Source: Cellulophaga fucicola (GTDB lineage Bacteria; Bacteroidota; Bacteroidia; Flavobacteriales; Flavobacteriaceae). Taken from it: a DNA stretch of 64,000 bases. Shown piece after piece: positions 46,639 through 55,415 of the stretch (position 1 is the first letter of the stretch; every line of letters starts with the position of its first letter). Below the pieces are notes generated by a model. The model was given only the letters and a program-made list of their open reading frames with translations. It did no database searches and was not told the origin of the DNA. The stretch covers positions 689,579 through 753,578 of the forward strand of contig NZ_FPIY01000002.1 in the NCBI RefSeq assembly GCF_900119145.1. The letters run 5' to 3'. The translations under genes and the position numbers were made by a program.

Positions 46639-47058
46639 ATGAAGTATTCTAGCAAAGCAAAATCTTTTTCAAAAAATAATGCTTCAATAACAATTAAGAA
46701 AACAGATATTATTTTTGGCACCACTAAAGAATCTGCAGATGATTTACCAAACCCTGCCGAATTATTTTTAGGTTCGGTATCTGCTTGTATTCTTAAAAAT
46801 GTTGAACGCTTTTCTACTCTAATGAATTTTAAATATTCTAATGCAGAAATAACAATAAAAGCTACGCGTCTAGAAAAGCCTCCAAGGATGGACGAAATAA
46901 ATTACGACTTAAAAATTTATAGTCAGGATCCCAATTTAAATATTGATTTGCTTAAAAAAAATATTGAAAAGTTTGGAACAATATACAATACCGTTAAAAC
47001 CTCTTGCTCTATTACAGGTGAAATTACTAAAATACCTTTAGAACTAAAAAAAGCTTAA
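46639..47058 (+). CDS. OsmC-family protein
   Basis: This 139-aa protein has the OsmC/Ohr fold pattern. 'PNPAELFLGSVSACILKNVE' contains the first catalytic Cys, and 'TVKTSCSITGEI' the second. The family reduces organic hydroperoxides with a Cys pair, but many OsmC members have other roles. The start of an Ohr-type 'GG.GTNPEQLF' region is replaced here by 'ADDLPNPAELF', which favours an OsmC/YhfA-like branch over true Ohr. It is probably a cytoplasmic homodimer. Confidence 0.85.
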   Translation: MKYSSKAKSFSKNNASITIKKTDIIFGTTKESADDLPNPAELFLGSVSACILKNVERFSTLMNFKYSNAEITIKATRLEKPPRMDEINYDLKIYSQDPNLNIDLLKKNIEKFGTIYNTVKTSCSITGEITKIPLELKKA

Positions 47059-47148
47059 AACTAACACCTATTACAATTAATCTCTATTTAAATAATTATC
47101 ATCCTTTATCTAATCTGTATCAATATACTATAAACTTAAACAAGCATA

Positions 47149-47820
47149 ATGTTCGGAATTTTTAAGAGAAAAAAGAATCAGGAAAAAATAAAAAATGATT
47201 TCACAGAAAAGCATACTGAATTTTACAAGAAAAAGTTCCCTAAACTGCCAGATACTACTATCCAAAAAATGGCATCAAGAAAAGCAGAATGGGAAATGGA
47301 TACGGAAAGATTAAAAAAAGAAGATGTCTTGTCTTTACTAAAGAAAATAAAATCACCCACAATAATTAATGACTTGTTTGTAGAAAATGAGAAATCTAAA
47401 AAATTAGAATTAGATGATTTTTACAGGTGTCCTTCTGAATATTTTTTAATGACAAAAGATGAGCAAGATCATTATAATGTTGATGCTATAATTCCTTTTT
47501 TATCTGACCCAAGTTTTTATAAAATTTACGCTTACGACACTACAAGAAATGGCTTTTTAACTTTTGATATTGAGTCACCTGATGAAATTGAAAAAACAGA
47601 ACGATTTACTTGGGACGGAATTTTTGTATCAGACATTCTTTTTTGGTGGGAGTGCGATGTTGAAAAAAACCGAATTTTAGAATATGGAAAAGCTTTAAAC
47701 TTAAAATGGGTTGAGGAGATTTTAAATAGTATAGAAAACGACTTGGATAATAGCACCACAGCAAGTTGTACAGATTGGAAAAACGCTATATACACAAAGT
47801 ACAATATGATAATTAAATAA
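47149..47820 (+). CDS. hypothetical soluble protein
   Basis: This 223-aa protein has a basic N-terminus (FKRKKNQEKIKND), a helical first half, and a second half with 'FYKIYAYDTTRNGFLTFDIE' and 'RFTWDGIFVSDILFWWECDV'. The aromatic beta pattern in the second half loosely recalls SUKH (SMI1/KNR4) immunity-type folds, but the SUKH signature is absent, so I leave it unassigned. No signal or membrane segment. It ends the group between repeat copies 1 and 2. Confidence 0.55.
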   Translation: MFGIFKRKKNQEKIKNDFTEKHTEFYKKKFPKLPDTTIQKMASRKAEWEMDTERLKKEDVLSLLKKIKSPTIINDLFVENEKSKKLELDDFYRCPSEYFLMTKDEQDHYNVDAIIPFLSDPSFYKIYAYDTTRNGFLTFDIESPDEIEKTERFTWDGIFVSDILFWWECDVEKNRILEYGKALNLKWVEEILNSIENDLDNSTTASCTDWKNAIYTKYNMIIK

Positions 47821-47891
47821 CCTTTAAAACTCTTACAAGTAAAGCCCTAAGCACTACTCTTTTGGTTTTTTGTCTTAAATTTTTTATTCAA

Positions 47892-47955
47892 TTTACACAA
47901 GTCTACAAGTTCTAACGAATATAGATTTAACCACTACAGTTATAGGTTTAGTATT
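47892..47955 (+). repeat. dispersed repeat family 2, copy 2
   Basis: TTTACACAAGTCTACAAG at the start, then the core CTAACGAATATAGATTT (47912) ending ACAGTTATAGGTTTAGTATT. It is the most diverged copy and lies 75 bp before the next gene, 48030. Confidence 0.7.
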
Positions 47956-48029
47956 CTAAACTAGAATCAATTATTATAATTTTACCAGGTACAAAGACCA
48001 AGGAACATCTTTGTATTGATTGAAAAATT

Positions 48030-48818
48030 ATGATTGAAAAAGAAGACGACACCAAAGACTTAAGATTTTATTCTCAAAAATCTATAGCAACTGCAACCTT
48101 TATTGGCGGACCATTAGCCGCAGGATATTTAATTAGAGAAAATTACCTAAGCCTAAATAAACCTGATGAAGGAAAAAAATCTCTATTAATAGGGTTTGTA
48201 GCTACTGTTCTTTTGTTTACAGGAATTTTTATGATTCCTGAGGCGATAATTGAAAAAGTACCAAGCTATGTTATACCTGCAATTTATACTGCAATAATAT
48301 ATTTAATTGTTGAAAAAATACACGGAAAAATATTAAATAAGCATAAAGAAAATGAGAACAATTTTTACTCTGGATGGAGAGCAGCAGGAGTTGGTTTTGT
48401 ATCTCTAATTGTACTATTAATTGGAATCTTTGGATATGCATATCTTTCGGTAGGCGGAGATGAATTTGAAAAATATGATGCTGAAATTGCTAAGTTTTCT
48501 AAAAACGAAACTGAATCTTTAATCTTTTTTGAACACTATGATACAGAAACAGACAATTCGCTTCTTCAAGAATTAGAAAACAGTACAATTCCTAAATGGG
48601 AAGAAAATATTGAAATAATAAAAAATTCTAATACTATAGAAAACTTACCTTCTGAGTTATTAGAGCAAAATAAGATCTTACTTAAATACTCAGAATTAAG
48701 ACTTAAAGCTTTTGAATTATATAAAAAAGCAATTAAAGAAGATACAACAATTTACGAGCAACAACTAGAGCAAATACATCTAAAAATTAATGAGCAAATT
48801 GAAAAATTAAACTCATGA
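48030..48818 (+). CDS. membrane protein with long C-terminal helical domain
   Basis: This 262-aa protein has an N-terminal cytoplasmic stretch, four predicted membrane segments (about residues 17-36, 50-68, 76-95 and 112-132), and then a charged helical domain of about 125 residues rich in Glu and Lys ('EFEKYDAEIAKFSKNETESL', 'YEQQLEQIHLKINEQIEKLN'). No family is recognised. Its last four bases overlap the start of the next gene (ATGA), so the two are co-translated. Confidence 0.6.
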   Translation: MIEKEDDTKDLRFYSQKSIATATFIGGPLAAGYLIRENYLSLNKPDEGKKSLLIGFVATVLLFTGIFMIPEAIIEKVPSYVIPAIYTAIIYLIVEKIHGKILNKHKENENNFYSGWRAAGVGFVSLIVLLIGIFGYAYLSVGGDEFEKYDAEIAKFSKNETESLIFFEHYDTETDNSLLQELENSTIPKWEENIEIIKNSNTIENLPSELLEQNKILLKYSELRLKAFELYKKAIKEDTTIYEQQLEQIHLKINEQIEKLNS

Positions 48819-49393
48819 ATAAAAAAACAGCACTAATTATACTGTTTAGCTTATGTACCTTTTTATGCAAAGCACAAAAACTAGATGCTAAAATCGAGGC
48901 AGAAATACATACGTTTATAAAAAAGGAAGCTAAATCTTTACGCCAGCTTAAGCTCCAAAAATATTATGGAAGATTTTATAATGTAGATGAATTTGTAAAT
49001 ATGTTTGAAGATGAAAAAATTAACAGAAGTAGAAGGGTGTCTAGACGTTCTATGAGGTTAAGAAAAAAAGCCCTAAAATTAAAAAAAGAGGAAGACTATT
49101 TTAGTTTTGAACGAGTAATGGCTACTCCATTTAAACAATTTTACAAAGATTTTAACCTACTTATTTTTACTAAAGAAGATATTGAAAAAGGGTACAACAA
49201 AACCAATAATCATAAAAAAATGAGACAGGCTGTTATTGAAAAATGGAACCCAAAAATAGAATTAACTGAGAATAGATATTTTGTCTGTTTCATTCCAAAA
49301 GAAGACTCCCCTCGTAAATACGGAGATTTTATTATACTTCATATTCTTGAGAAAAAAGGAAATAAATGGGGCGTTTATTCTGCTTGGAACTAA
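48815..49393 (+). CDS. secreted basic protein of unknown function
   Basis: This 192-aa protein has a signal peptide (MNKKTALIILFSLCTFLCKAQ) and an unusually basic middle ('RSRRVSRRSMRLRKKALKLK'). The C-terminal half has 'WNPKIELTENRYFVCFIPKE' and 'DFIILHILEKKGNKWGVYSA', a beta pattern. The ATGA overlap with the preceding membrane protein suggests a two-protein system. I do not recognise the family. Confidence 0.6.
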   Translation: MNKKTALIILFSLCTFLCKAQKLDAKIEAEIHTFIKKEAKSLRQLKLQKYYGRFYNVDEFVNMFEDEKINRSRRVSRRSMRLRKKALKLKKEEDYFSFERVMATPFKQFYKDFNLLIFTKEDIEKGYNKTNNHKKMRQAVIEKWNPKIELTENRYFVCFIPKEDSPRKYGDFIILHILEKKGNKWGVYSAWN

Positions 49394-49454
49394 AAAGCAC
49401 ACCCGCAAATAAAACAAAGACACTTTGCCTCTACTATATTAAATCTTATTTTTT

Positions 49455-49500
49455 TTGACGAATATATATTTTACTGCTACAGTTATACGTTCAGCATATT
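49455..49500 (+). repeat. dispersed repeat family 2, copy 3
   Basis: Core only: TTGACGAATATATATTTTAC (49455) ending CAGTTATACGTTCAGCATATT. The upstream TTTACACAAG part of copies 1, 2 and 4 is missing. It lies about 150 bp before the next gene. Confidence 0.65.
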
Positions 49501-49652
49501 AGGACGGTCTCAATTGCTATACTTTTATCGCACACAAAGAGCTAAAACAAAAGAAAGGTTTTAGATGAATACAAAGCACTTTAAGAATTGAAAAGACAAT
49601 AGTGCATCTTTTCAGAAATGTAAATCTTAATTAAATAACATAGTACGAGATT

Positions 49653-50282
49653 ATGAATATCATTGAAAAATTAAAATACCATGAAGATAACCAACTAGAC
49701 AATTGGTTAGATACCGATAATAAAACGACTCGTAAATTCCGAAGAGATATAGCAAGTTATGCTAAAAATAATTTTGATGAAATAAAACAATATTGTCTAC
49801 ATATACACCCTACAGATTTTTCAAGCTTAAGCATTGTATATGAGGCATTATCTGAGTTCTCCTTAGACCACAATGAGTTTTTATATGAGGAAATACAGAG
49901 AATAACTAACCTTGCCATAAATAACAAAATTGATTCTGAAAATTTAAATATACTTACAGATATTGATATGCAGGGTATCTATTTAAAATCTCTAGATATT
50001 TATATAAAAATAATGAATTTTTTAACTAAAAATCTTTCGTCTAACACAGACAGTAATTACAAAATTGAACTTTTATCTGTTATAGATTATTATTTAATAG
50101 AAGTACATAAAGATGATGACATTCTAGAGTTTAACAACTGGATTAATCCAATAAAAGACCTAGCTTCTAATGACGAGTTAAGTGTAAAGTCAGAGGCAAC
50201 TAAAATTCTTAAAGATTTAGGTGTTTCAGATCTATCTGGATCAACTTCTTTTGTAGAAAAAGTACTAGGGATATTTGATTAA
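49653..50282 (+). CDS. all-helical hypothetical protein
   Basis: This 209-aa soluble protein is predicted to be fully helical, with a layout like HEAT-type helix pairs ('YEALSEFSLDHNEFLYEEIQ', 'DIMQ...YLKSLDIYIKIMNF', 'ASNDELSVKSEATKILKDLG'). No signal peptide. Proteins of this look are often small accessory or immunity proteins in flavobacterial accessory regions, but nothing specific is seen. It is followed by the remains of another gene. Confidence 0.55.
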   Translation: MNIIEKLKYHEDNQLDNWLDTDNKTTRKFRRDIASYAKNNFDEIKQYCLHIHPTDFSSLSIVYEALSEFSLDHNEFLYEEIQRITNLAINNKIDSENLNILTDIDMQGIYLKSLDIYIKIMNFLTKNLSSNTDSNYKIELLSVIDYYLIEVHKDDDILEFNNWINPIKDLASNDELSVKSEATKILKDLGVSDLSGSTSFVEKVLGIFD

Positions 50283-50306
50283 ATTTAAACTCTTCTAAAA
50301 AATTCA

Positions 50307-50573
50307 ATGTTCGCAAAAGCCACCTTAGGTGATTATAAATCCAACAGAAGATTTAATGCAGATCTATTTTTAGAATCAACTAATGATTGGGTGGTTAGAA
50401 AACAGTAGCCAATCGAAATATTTGGTTGTGGATAAAAGACGGTATCATTTAGTTAAAAAAATACGTTGGCAATTGTAAATGGCTCGCCTTATCTACAATT
50501 GAATATGACTGAAGATGTACACAAAGGGTTTATGTTTGCTACTATTGCAAAAACATCTAAGAACAAAGAATAG
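50307..50573 (+). pseudogene. probable decayed small gene
   Basis: In one frame the gap codes MFAKATLGDYKSNRRF and on to a stop at 50406, then two more stops, then an open stretch from about 50460 containing 'VNGSPYLQLNMTEDVHKGFM' that ends at TAG 50571-50573. The middle reads better in another frame ('SKYLVVDKRRYHLVKKI'). This looks like a gene broken by frameshifts. The 302-bp gap (50283-50584) holds nothing else. The original family is unknown. Confidence 0.35.
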
Positions 50574-50584
50574 TCAAAATTATA

Positions 50585-51088
50585 ATGATTAAAATAAAGA
50601 AGAATAGATTTTTAATCGAAAATAAAAAAATAACAATAGAAACAGGTTTGCAAATTAGAATACTAGTACTACTCTCATTTTCATTCCTCTTTTTATCTTT
50701 TTTTTTGTTTCCTACACTTTCTATTACTCTATTAGATGGGCTTATTCTGTTTAAAGTATACTTTATTTCTTTATTAATTTGTTTTATTCCGTGTTGGTTT
50801 CTAAGTGATATAAAAATAACTTTTAACGCTAATTCTAAAACTATTATTAAAAGAAGCTGGTTCATTAAATTATATACCATCGATTTTAAATCAATAGAGC
50901 GTGTACAACTTGTTTCCCTTAATAATCTAACCTATTTTGAAATGGTTTTAAAAAAAGACCCATTAGGAAAACATAAAATAATATCTCCTAAATATTCTAA
51001 AACTAGCTTTAATCAAAAACAATTAGAAGAGTTTAATCAAAAAATTTTAATTAGACTTAAAAGCTACATCAATACTAAAACAATATAG
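50585..51088 (+). CDS. two-helix membrane protein with PH-like tail
   Basis: This 167-aa protein has two hydrophobic segments (about residues 27-47 and 55-75) and a cytoplasmic beta-rich C-terminal domain ('ITFNANSKTIIKRSWFIKLY', 'IDFKSIERVQLVSLNNLTYF') that resembles bacterial PH domains. It is followed 5 bp later by a protein of related layout. The function is unknown. Confidence 0.6.
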   Translation: MIKIKKNRFLIENKKITIETGLQIRILVLLSFSFLFLSFFLFPTLSITLLDGLILFKVYFISLLICFIPCWFLSDIKITFNANSKTIIKRSWFIKLYTIDFKSIERVQLVSLNNLTYFEMVLKKDPLGKHKIISPKYSKTSFNQKQLEEFNQKILIRLKSYINTKTI

Positions 51089-51093
51089 GATTT

Positions 51094-51567
51094 ATGAAAA
51101 ACCTCACCTATTTTAAAGCTACAGAAACTGGTTTTATATATTTCTCCTTGAAACAAAAAATACTTTCTGTGTTCTGTATTCTCCTTATGCTATTTGGCTC
51201 TGTGTTTAACTTTTATTACAATAATAATGCTTTAGGACAATATGCCATTATCTATAGAATAATGTCTATTGTAGTTCCTTTATTTTGGCTTTACGGTGCA
51301 AGCACTAAAATTGAAATTAATATAAAAAACAACCATTTAATTACATCTCACTATATGGGATTGCTTAAAAAAAAATTCAATTTAGATGTTTTTAAAGGTT
51401 TTTACGTTCTAAGACAAAGTTCATATTTTATATACACGAGCACGCAATTATCTATGGCTTTTAAAGTTAATGACAAATTAAATAATATACCAGTAGAAAA
51501 TATGAGAAATACCGTTAAACTTAATAGCCTTAAATTAGAAATTACCGCTATACTAAACAACGGCTAA
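51094..51567 (+). CDS. two-helix membrane protein, paired with the previous gene
   Basis: This 157-aa protein has two membrane segments (about residues 21-41 and 53-72) after a short N-terminus, then 'KIEINIKNNHLITSHYMGLL' and 'KKKFNLDVFKGFYVLRQSSY', the same type of beta-rich cytoplasmic tail as its neighbour. The 5-bp gap indicates translation from one message. The two may form a heteromeric membrane complex (inference). The family is not recognised. Confidence 0.6.
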   Translation: MKNLTYFKATETGFIYFSLKQKILSVFCILLMLFGSVFNFYYNNNALGQYAIIYRIMSIVVPLFWLYGASTKIEINIKNNHLITSHYMGLLKKKFNLDVFKGFYVLRQSSYFIYTSTQLSMAFKVNDKLNNIPVENMRNTVKLNSLKLEITAILNNG

Positions 51568-51794
51568 CTGTAATGAAAAAAAAATCTACTTTAATTAAGT
51601 AGTACTACTTGTTACAAAATTTGGATTTTATTAATCTATAGAATAAAATTTAATTAGGCATTAAATTTCTATTCCTCGAAAACGGAAAACTAAAATCGTT
51701 TAGATATTAATCTCCTTGCTAAAGCAAACAGCAGCCTACAACAATCTATAATTAACTCCTTATTTAGATTCTTTATCTAAAACATTATTCGCTA

Positions 51795-51860
51795 TTTACA
51801 CAAGTCTTCAAATTTTTAACGAATATATATTTTACAGCTACACTTATACGTTTGGTAATT
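51795..51860 (+). repeat. dispersed repeat family 2, copy 4
   Basis: TTTACACAAGTCTTCAAATTT at the start, then the core TTAACGAATATATATTTTAC (51816) ending CACTTATACGTTTGGTAATT. In this copy the end contains TACGTTTG, a perfect TAnnTTTG -7 box, 79 bp before the next gene. The 371-bp gap (51568-51938) holds nothing else that I recognise. Confidence 0.75.
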
Positions 51861-51938
51861 TACTTAAAGACTAACTTATTTACTTTTAACACAAATAAAA
51901 CTAAAGAATGGTTTTATATCAACTTAAAAAAATAGAAG

Positions 51939-52169
51939 ATGTTAGAGAGATTATTATTAAAACATTTAACAAAAAAAGGTAAAATAGCCTATTTCGTTGG
52001 CTTAGTAGCATCAATTGCTTTAGTTGCTTTTATTATATTAGGCGTTGCAGATTACTCCTTAGACTCGGGAAGAGATGTTTTCTTTGTTTCAATAGTAGCC
52101 GTTAACCTAATATGGGCTGGCGTATGTTATTTTGTTTGGAGAAAAAAAGAAGAAGAGAACCAAGAATAA
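51939..52169 (+). CDS. small two-helix membrane protein
   Basis: This 76-aa protein has a basic N-terminus (LLLKHLTKKGK), two membrane helices (about residues 16-36 and 47-66) and a charged tail (WRKKEEENQE). No family is recognised. It lies alone, 78 bp after repeat copy 4 and 465 bp before the DUF3137 gene. Confidence 0.6.
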   Translation: MLERLLLKHLTKKGKIAYFVGLVASIALVAFIILGVADYSLDSGRDVFFVSIVAVNLIWAGVCYFVWRKKEEENQE

Positions 52170-52634
52170 ATTTATAAAGATTTTTAATCGCTGTATCTAT
52201 AAAAATAGAATTAAACTCACATAAAGTAGTTATGTATAGTCGAAATTATTTTCATGCACCTAGTTTCATGCACAGGATTACAGCACAATTAAATCAAGAA
52301 TTAATTTATTAGAAACTAAGGCTATTTTTAAATTTAGATATTACAGGAATTTCAAAAATACAACTACCTACTTATTATTGTGGTTATTTTTCTAATCTAA
52401 CTGAGGTAATCATCACTCATAGATCTGAATTAAGAAAGACTGGCTTTTTGTATTGTGTGAGGAGAGTAAAACTTATTCCGTTCTTGGCTAGGTAAAAAAA
52501 TAACTTTAAAATACCCTACAGTAAAACCACGTACACAGAATACGTATTTACGTACAAGTTCGTTAATAATATATATTACAAAAAAAATAGAGCAACATAC
52601 ACCAACTATTAATTAAAAACTATCTATTAGACTA
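52170..52634. other. gene-free stretch
   Basis: Neither strand has a convincing gene. The only structure I see is a direct repeat TTTCATGCAC at 52250-52259 and 52264-52273, and a stretch with CGTACACAGAATACGTATTTACG near 52531 that is partly palindromic. Confidence 0.5.
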
Positions 52635-54287
52635 ATGACAACAGCCGAACTAAAACAGCAATTGCTGAGTGCACACCAAAGAGATAAAAAGCTTTCCATA
52701 CTAGGTTTTATTTTAATTATAATTTTTATAGCCATTGTATCAACTTTAATTTACGTTTATGCTTTTGAAGCTGTATCTAATTACATTAAAAATGCTTTTA
52801 GTGGAATTACCGGAATGTTAAACAGTGAAGAAACTCCTTTTTACTATAAGTTAATTTTTCCTGCAGTACTACTTTCAATGCTCTCAGTTCCGCTTCTAAA
52901 AATTATTAAATTAACAAAAAGACCAAAGTTAATAGACGAACTTATTTTAAAGATTGATAAAGGGTCTATAGCGTCTTCTATTGACCAAAGAACTGTATAT
53001 AAAATTATTATTCCGCTTTTAAAAATTAACATAAGGTTAGCTCCTGTAGAATATGTTACTATAGTTTTAGATGAAGATACCAAATACAAACCGTATGACT
53101 TACCAATTGAGGCTTATGTAATTCCAGATCTAAAAAGAGTGTTAAGTGGCGCTAATACAGAACAGGTAAACAAAGCTTGGGATGAGCTATATAGTAGTTC
53201 TGATAGTAAAACCCAAGAAAAAGAGTACCCGTTAAAACCTAAAGAAGAGTTCAAGAAATTTATAGACACTACACTATTTAACGACATTAATAAGTTAGAC
53301 CAAGAGAGAAGTGTTGGTAAAACCCAATATGTAAAATATCTTATATTTTCGGTATTAGTTATTCTTCTTTTTGTAGGCGGTTATTTATACTTACAATTCT
53401 CTGATATTGCGTTTAAATCAGAATATCTGATTTATGTTGTGTTTGGAGGTTTTGGACTTTTTTATACCCTTTTCTTTGCTTTTGGCAAGCATAAGGGGCA
53501 ACCAGGAATTACAATGAACTCTGGAAATAGTTTTAAAACCAAAATTTTAAAACCTATGATTGCTTTTATAAATCCTAATTTTCATTTTGTACTTCACGGA
53601 CACCTTAGTTTACCAGAAGTATTAGAAACTGGTTTATTAGAAAACAAACAATATATTATAACTGGTAATGACCAAATAATGGGGTCACACAAAGGAGTTC
53701 CTTTTCAAATGAGTGATCTAGACATAGAATATAAAAGAAATTTCTCTAGTGAAAAAGAGGGCCCAGATCAAGTATTTTTTGGACAAGCCTTTGTTGCTAA
53801 ATTTAATAAAAGTTTTAGCTCTGAGTTATATTTAGTTCCTAAGAAAACTACCAAAAAGAAGGTAATGGATTCTGTATCCGAAACCCTAACTCTTGGGTTA
53901 GCTGGTACAAGAACCACAGACATAGATATGTATACAAGTAATGACTTTGGCCCTAAAGTAACACTAGAAGATCCTGAATTTTCTAAATTATTTAATGTGT
54001 ATTGTTACGATCAAGTTGAAGCTAGGTATATTTTAACTCCAGCTTTAATGGAAAGAATAAAAACACTAGCAACAAGAACAAAAGGAGATTTATTTATGTC
54101 TTTTAAAAACAATAGAATTTCTATTTTAAACAATAGTGGTATTAACAATTTTGAACCAGGTTACTTTAACTCTATAACAAAAAACGACAATCAATTATTA
54201 TTAGAGTTCTATACAGATTTACACAATCAATTATCAATTATAGATGATTTAAAATTAAACATTAACATCTGGAATAAAAATAACTAA
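52635..54287 (+). CDS. DUF3137 membrane protein (LemA partner)
   Basis: This 550-aa protein has two N-terminal membrane helices (about residues 20-43 and 73-93), a cytoplasmic stretch, two more helices (about 232-252 and 262-284), and a C-terminal DUF3137 domain (about 310-545) with 'KTKILKPMIAFINPNFHFVL', 'FGQAFVAKFNKSFSSELYLV' and 'LEDPEFSKLFNVYCYDQVEA' ('FE..F.V...D..EA' is typical). DUF3137 proteins commonly sit beside LemA, as here with only 1 bp between the genes. They are thought to form a membrane complex; the function is not known. Confidence 0.85.
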   Translation: MTTAELKQQLLSAHQRDKKLSILGFILIIIFIAIVSTLIYVYAFEAVSNYIKNAFSGITGMLNSEETPFYYKLIFPAVLLSMLSVPLLKIIKLTKRPKLIDELILKIDKGSIASSIDQRTVYKIIIPLLKINIRLAPVEYVTIVLDEDTKYKPYDLPIEAYVIPDLKRVLSGANTEQVNKAWDELYSSSDSKTQEKEYPLKPKEEFKKFIDTTLFNDINKLDQERSVGKTQYVKYLIFSVLVILLFVGGYLYLQFSDIAFKSEYLIYVVFGGFGLFYTLFFAFGKHKGQPGITMNSGNSFKTKILKPMIAFINPNFHFVLHGHLSLPEVLETGLLENKQYIITGNDQIMGSHKGVPFQMSDLDIEYKRNFSSEKEGPDQVFFGQAFVAKFNKSFSSELYLVPKKTTKKKVMDSVSETLTLGLAGTRTTDIDMYTSNDFGPKVTLEDPEFSKLFNVYCYDQVEARYILTPALMERIKTLATRTKGDLFMSFKNNRISILNNSGINNFEPGYFNSITKNDNQLLLEFYTDLHNQLSIIDDLKLNINIWNKNN

Positions 54288-54288
54288 A

Positions 54289-54840
54289 ATGGGAACAGGA
54301 ACAATAGTAACAATAGGAGTAGTTGTAGTTTTTATAATTTTATTTATTACAATTTTTAATAAAATGACAAGGGCTAAAAATCAAATTGAAAATTCAATTT
54401 CTTCATTAGATGCCTTATACATTAAACGTAGTGATCTTATACCTAATTTGGTTGCTACAGTAAAACAATACATGACGTATGAAGAAAGCACTCTTGAAAA
54501 AATAACAGCGCTAAGAACTTCTAAATCTAACTCTGACCCAGCAATGGAAAAAGAAGGTAGTCAGGCATTAAAAAATTTAATGATCCAGGTAGAAAATTAC
54601 CCTGAACTTAAAGCTAATACCCAGTTTACGAACTTACAGTATAGTTGGAACGAGTCTGAAGAACAAATTGCAGCTGGCAGAAGGTATATTAGCTCTTCTA
54701 TCACAAATTACAACAATTCTATTAGTACATTCCCTGCAAATACCGTAGCTAAGCTATTTGGATTTAAAAGCTACCAATGGCAATATGCAACAAAAGAACA
54801 GCAAGAGAATGTAAATGCTAATGAGTTGTTTAAATCTTAA
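54289..54840 (+). CDS. lemA: LemA-family protein
   Basis: This 183-aa protein has an N-terminal membrane helix (about residues 6-24) followed by a long alpha-helical coiled domain with the LemA hallmarks 'NQIENSISSLDALYIKRSDL', 'IPNLVATVKQYMTYEES' and 'YNNSISTFPANTVAKLFGFK'. LemA proteins are exposed outside the cytoplasm. It is the downstream partner of the DUF3137 gene. The final residues lack the usual long tail, which is normal for the Bacteroidota type. Confidence 0.93.
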   Translation: MGTGTIVTIGVVVVFIILFITIFNKMTRAKNQIENSISSLDALYIKRSDLIPNLVATVKQYMTYEESTLEKITALRTSKSNSDPAMEKEGSQALKNLMIQVENYPELKANTQFTNLQYSWNESEEQIAAGRRYISSSITNYNNSISTFPANTVAKLFGFKSYQWQYATKEQQENVNANELFKS

Positions 54841-54889
54841 TTTTAGGTTTTAAAAGTAGTAATAATATTTTACCTTAATGGTTAAAATA

Positions 54890-54915
54890 AAAAAGCAGGG
54901 CAAATGCCCTGCTTC
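54890..54915. terminator. terminator between LemA and DUF2383 genes
   Basis: AAGCAGGGC-AAAT-GCCCTGCTT is a perfect 9-bp stem with an A-run on its left side, so on the minus strand the hairpin is followed by a T-run. It probably ends the minus-strand DUF2383 transcript, and may also serve the lemA side. Confidence 0.8.
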
Positions 54916-54944
54916 CTCAACAATTAACCAAACATACAAGATAA

Positions 54945-55415
54945 TTATGAAACCATTTCCTGATACACCTTAGCGGTATTTAGTGACGACTGTACACTAT
55001 TACGTTGTGCTATTAACAGGTTTTCTGTAGATGGCGCAAGCACCATATCTTTATCTTTTAAAATTTCGTCATACTCCTCCACAAAAGACTTTTCTCCACG
55101 TTCTACCTCATTTAATATAGTTTCATCTTCATTAGAAGATAAAGTAGCCGTTAGGTTCATCCAAGTTCTATGCAGATCTCCTTTTAAACTACCACCCTTT
55201 TCTGGTAATTCTCCGTACGCTAAAATTTCGGATTTAAGTTGGTGTCCAAAATTATAACGTTGTTCTATTTTATTTTCTAAAAACCTTTTTATCGAAGGAT
55301 TCTCTACTTTTTCTGCTCCAAGTTTATATCCTTTTTCGGCATCGTACGTTTTCTCTAATAAATTGTTTAATCTGTTTGAAATTTTTTCTGAATACTTCAT
55401 AATATCTCTTATCAT
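54945..55415 (-). CDS. DUF2383 / PA2169-type four-helix-bundle protein
   Basis: This protein of 151 or 156 aa is ferritin-like in fold. It can start at ATG 55415 (MIRDI) or ATG 55400 (MKYSEKI); the shorter form fits the family better, where the first helix begins at once. The pattern 'KISNRLNNLLEKTYDAEKGY', 'FGHQLKSEILAYGELPEKGG' and 'RGEKSFVEEYDEILKD' is typical. Members are induced by stress in many bacteria; whether they bind metal is unclear. The gene is alone on the minus strand, ended by a terminator. Confidence 0.85.
   Translation of the reverse strand: MIRDIMKYSEKISNRLNNLLEKTYDAEKGYKLGAEKVENPSIKRFLENKIEQRYNFGHQLKSEILAYGELPEKGGSLKGDLHRTWMNLTATLSSNEDETILNEVERGEKSFVEEYDEILKDKDMVLAPSTENLLIAQRNSVQSSLNTAKVYQEMVS

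Noticed and set aside
33357-51860. CRISPR array
   Set aside because: The repeats are few, hundreds of bases to kilobases apart, separated by genes and not by short spacers, and no cas gene is present.
52170-52634. tRNA or structured RNA in the gene-free stretch
   Set aside because: No cloverleaf, T-loop sequence or long stem could be found by eye.
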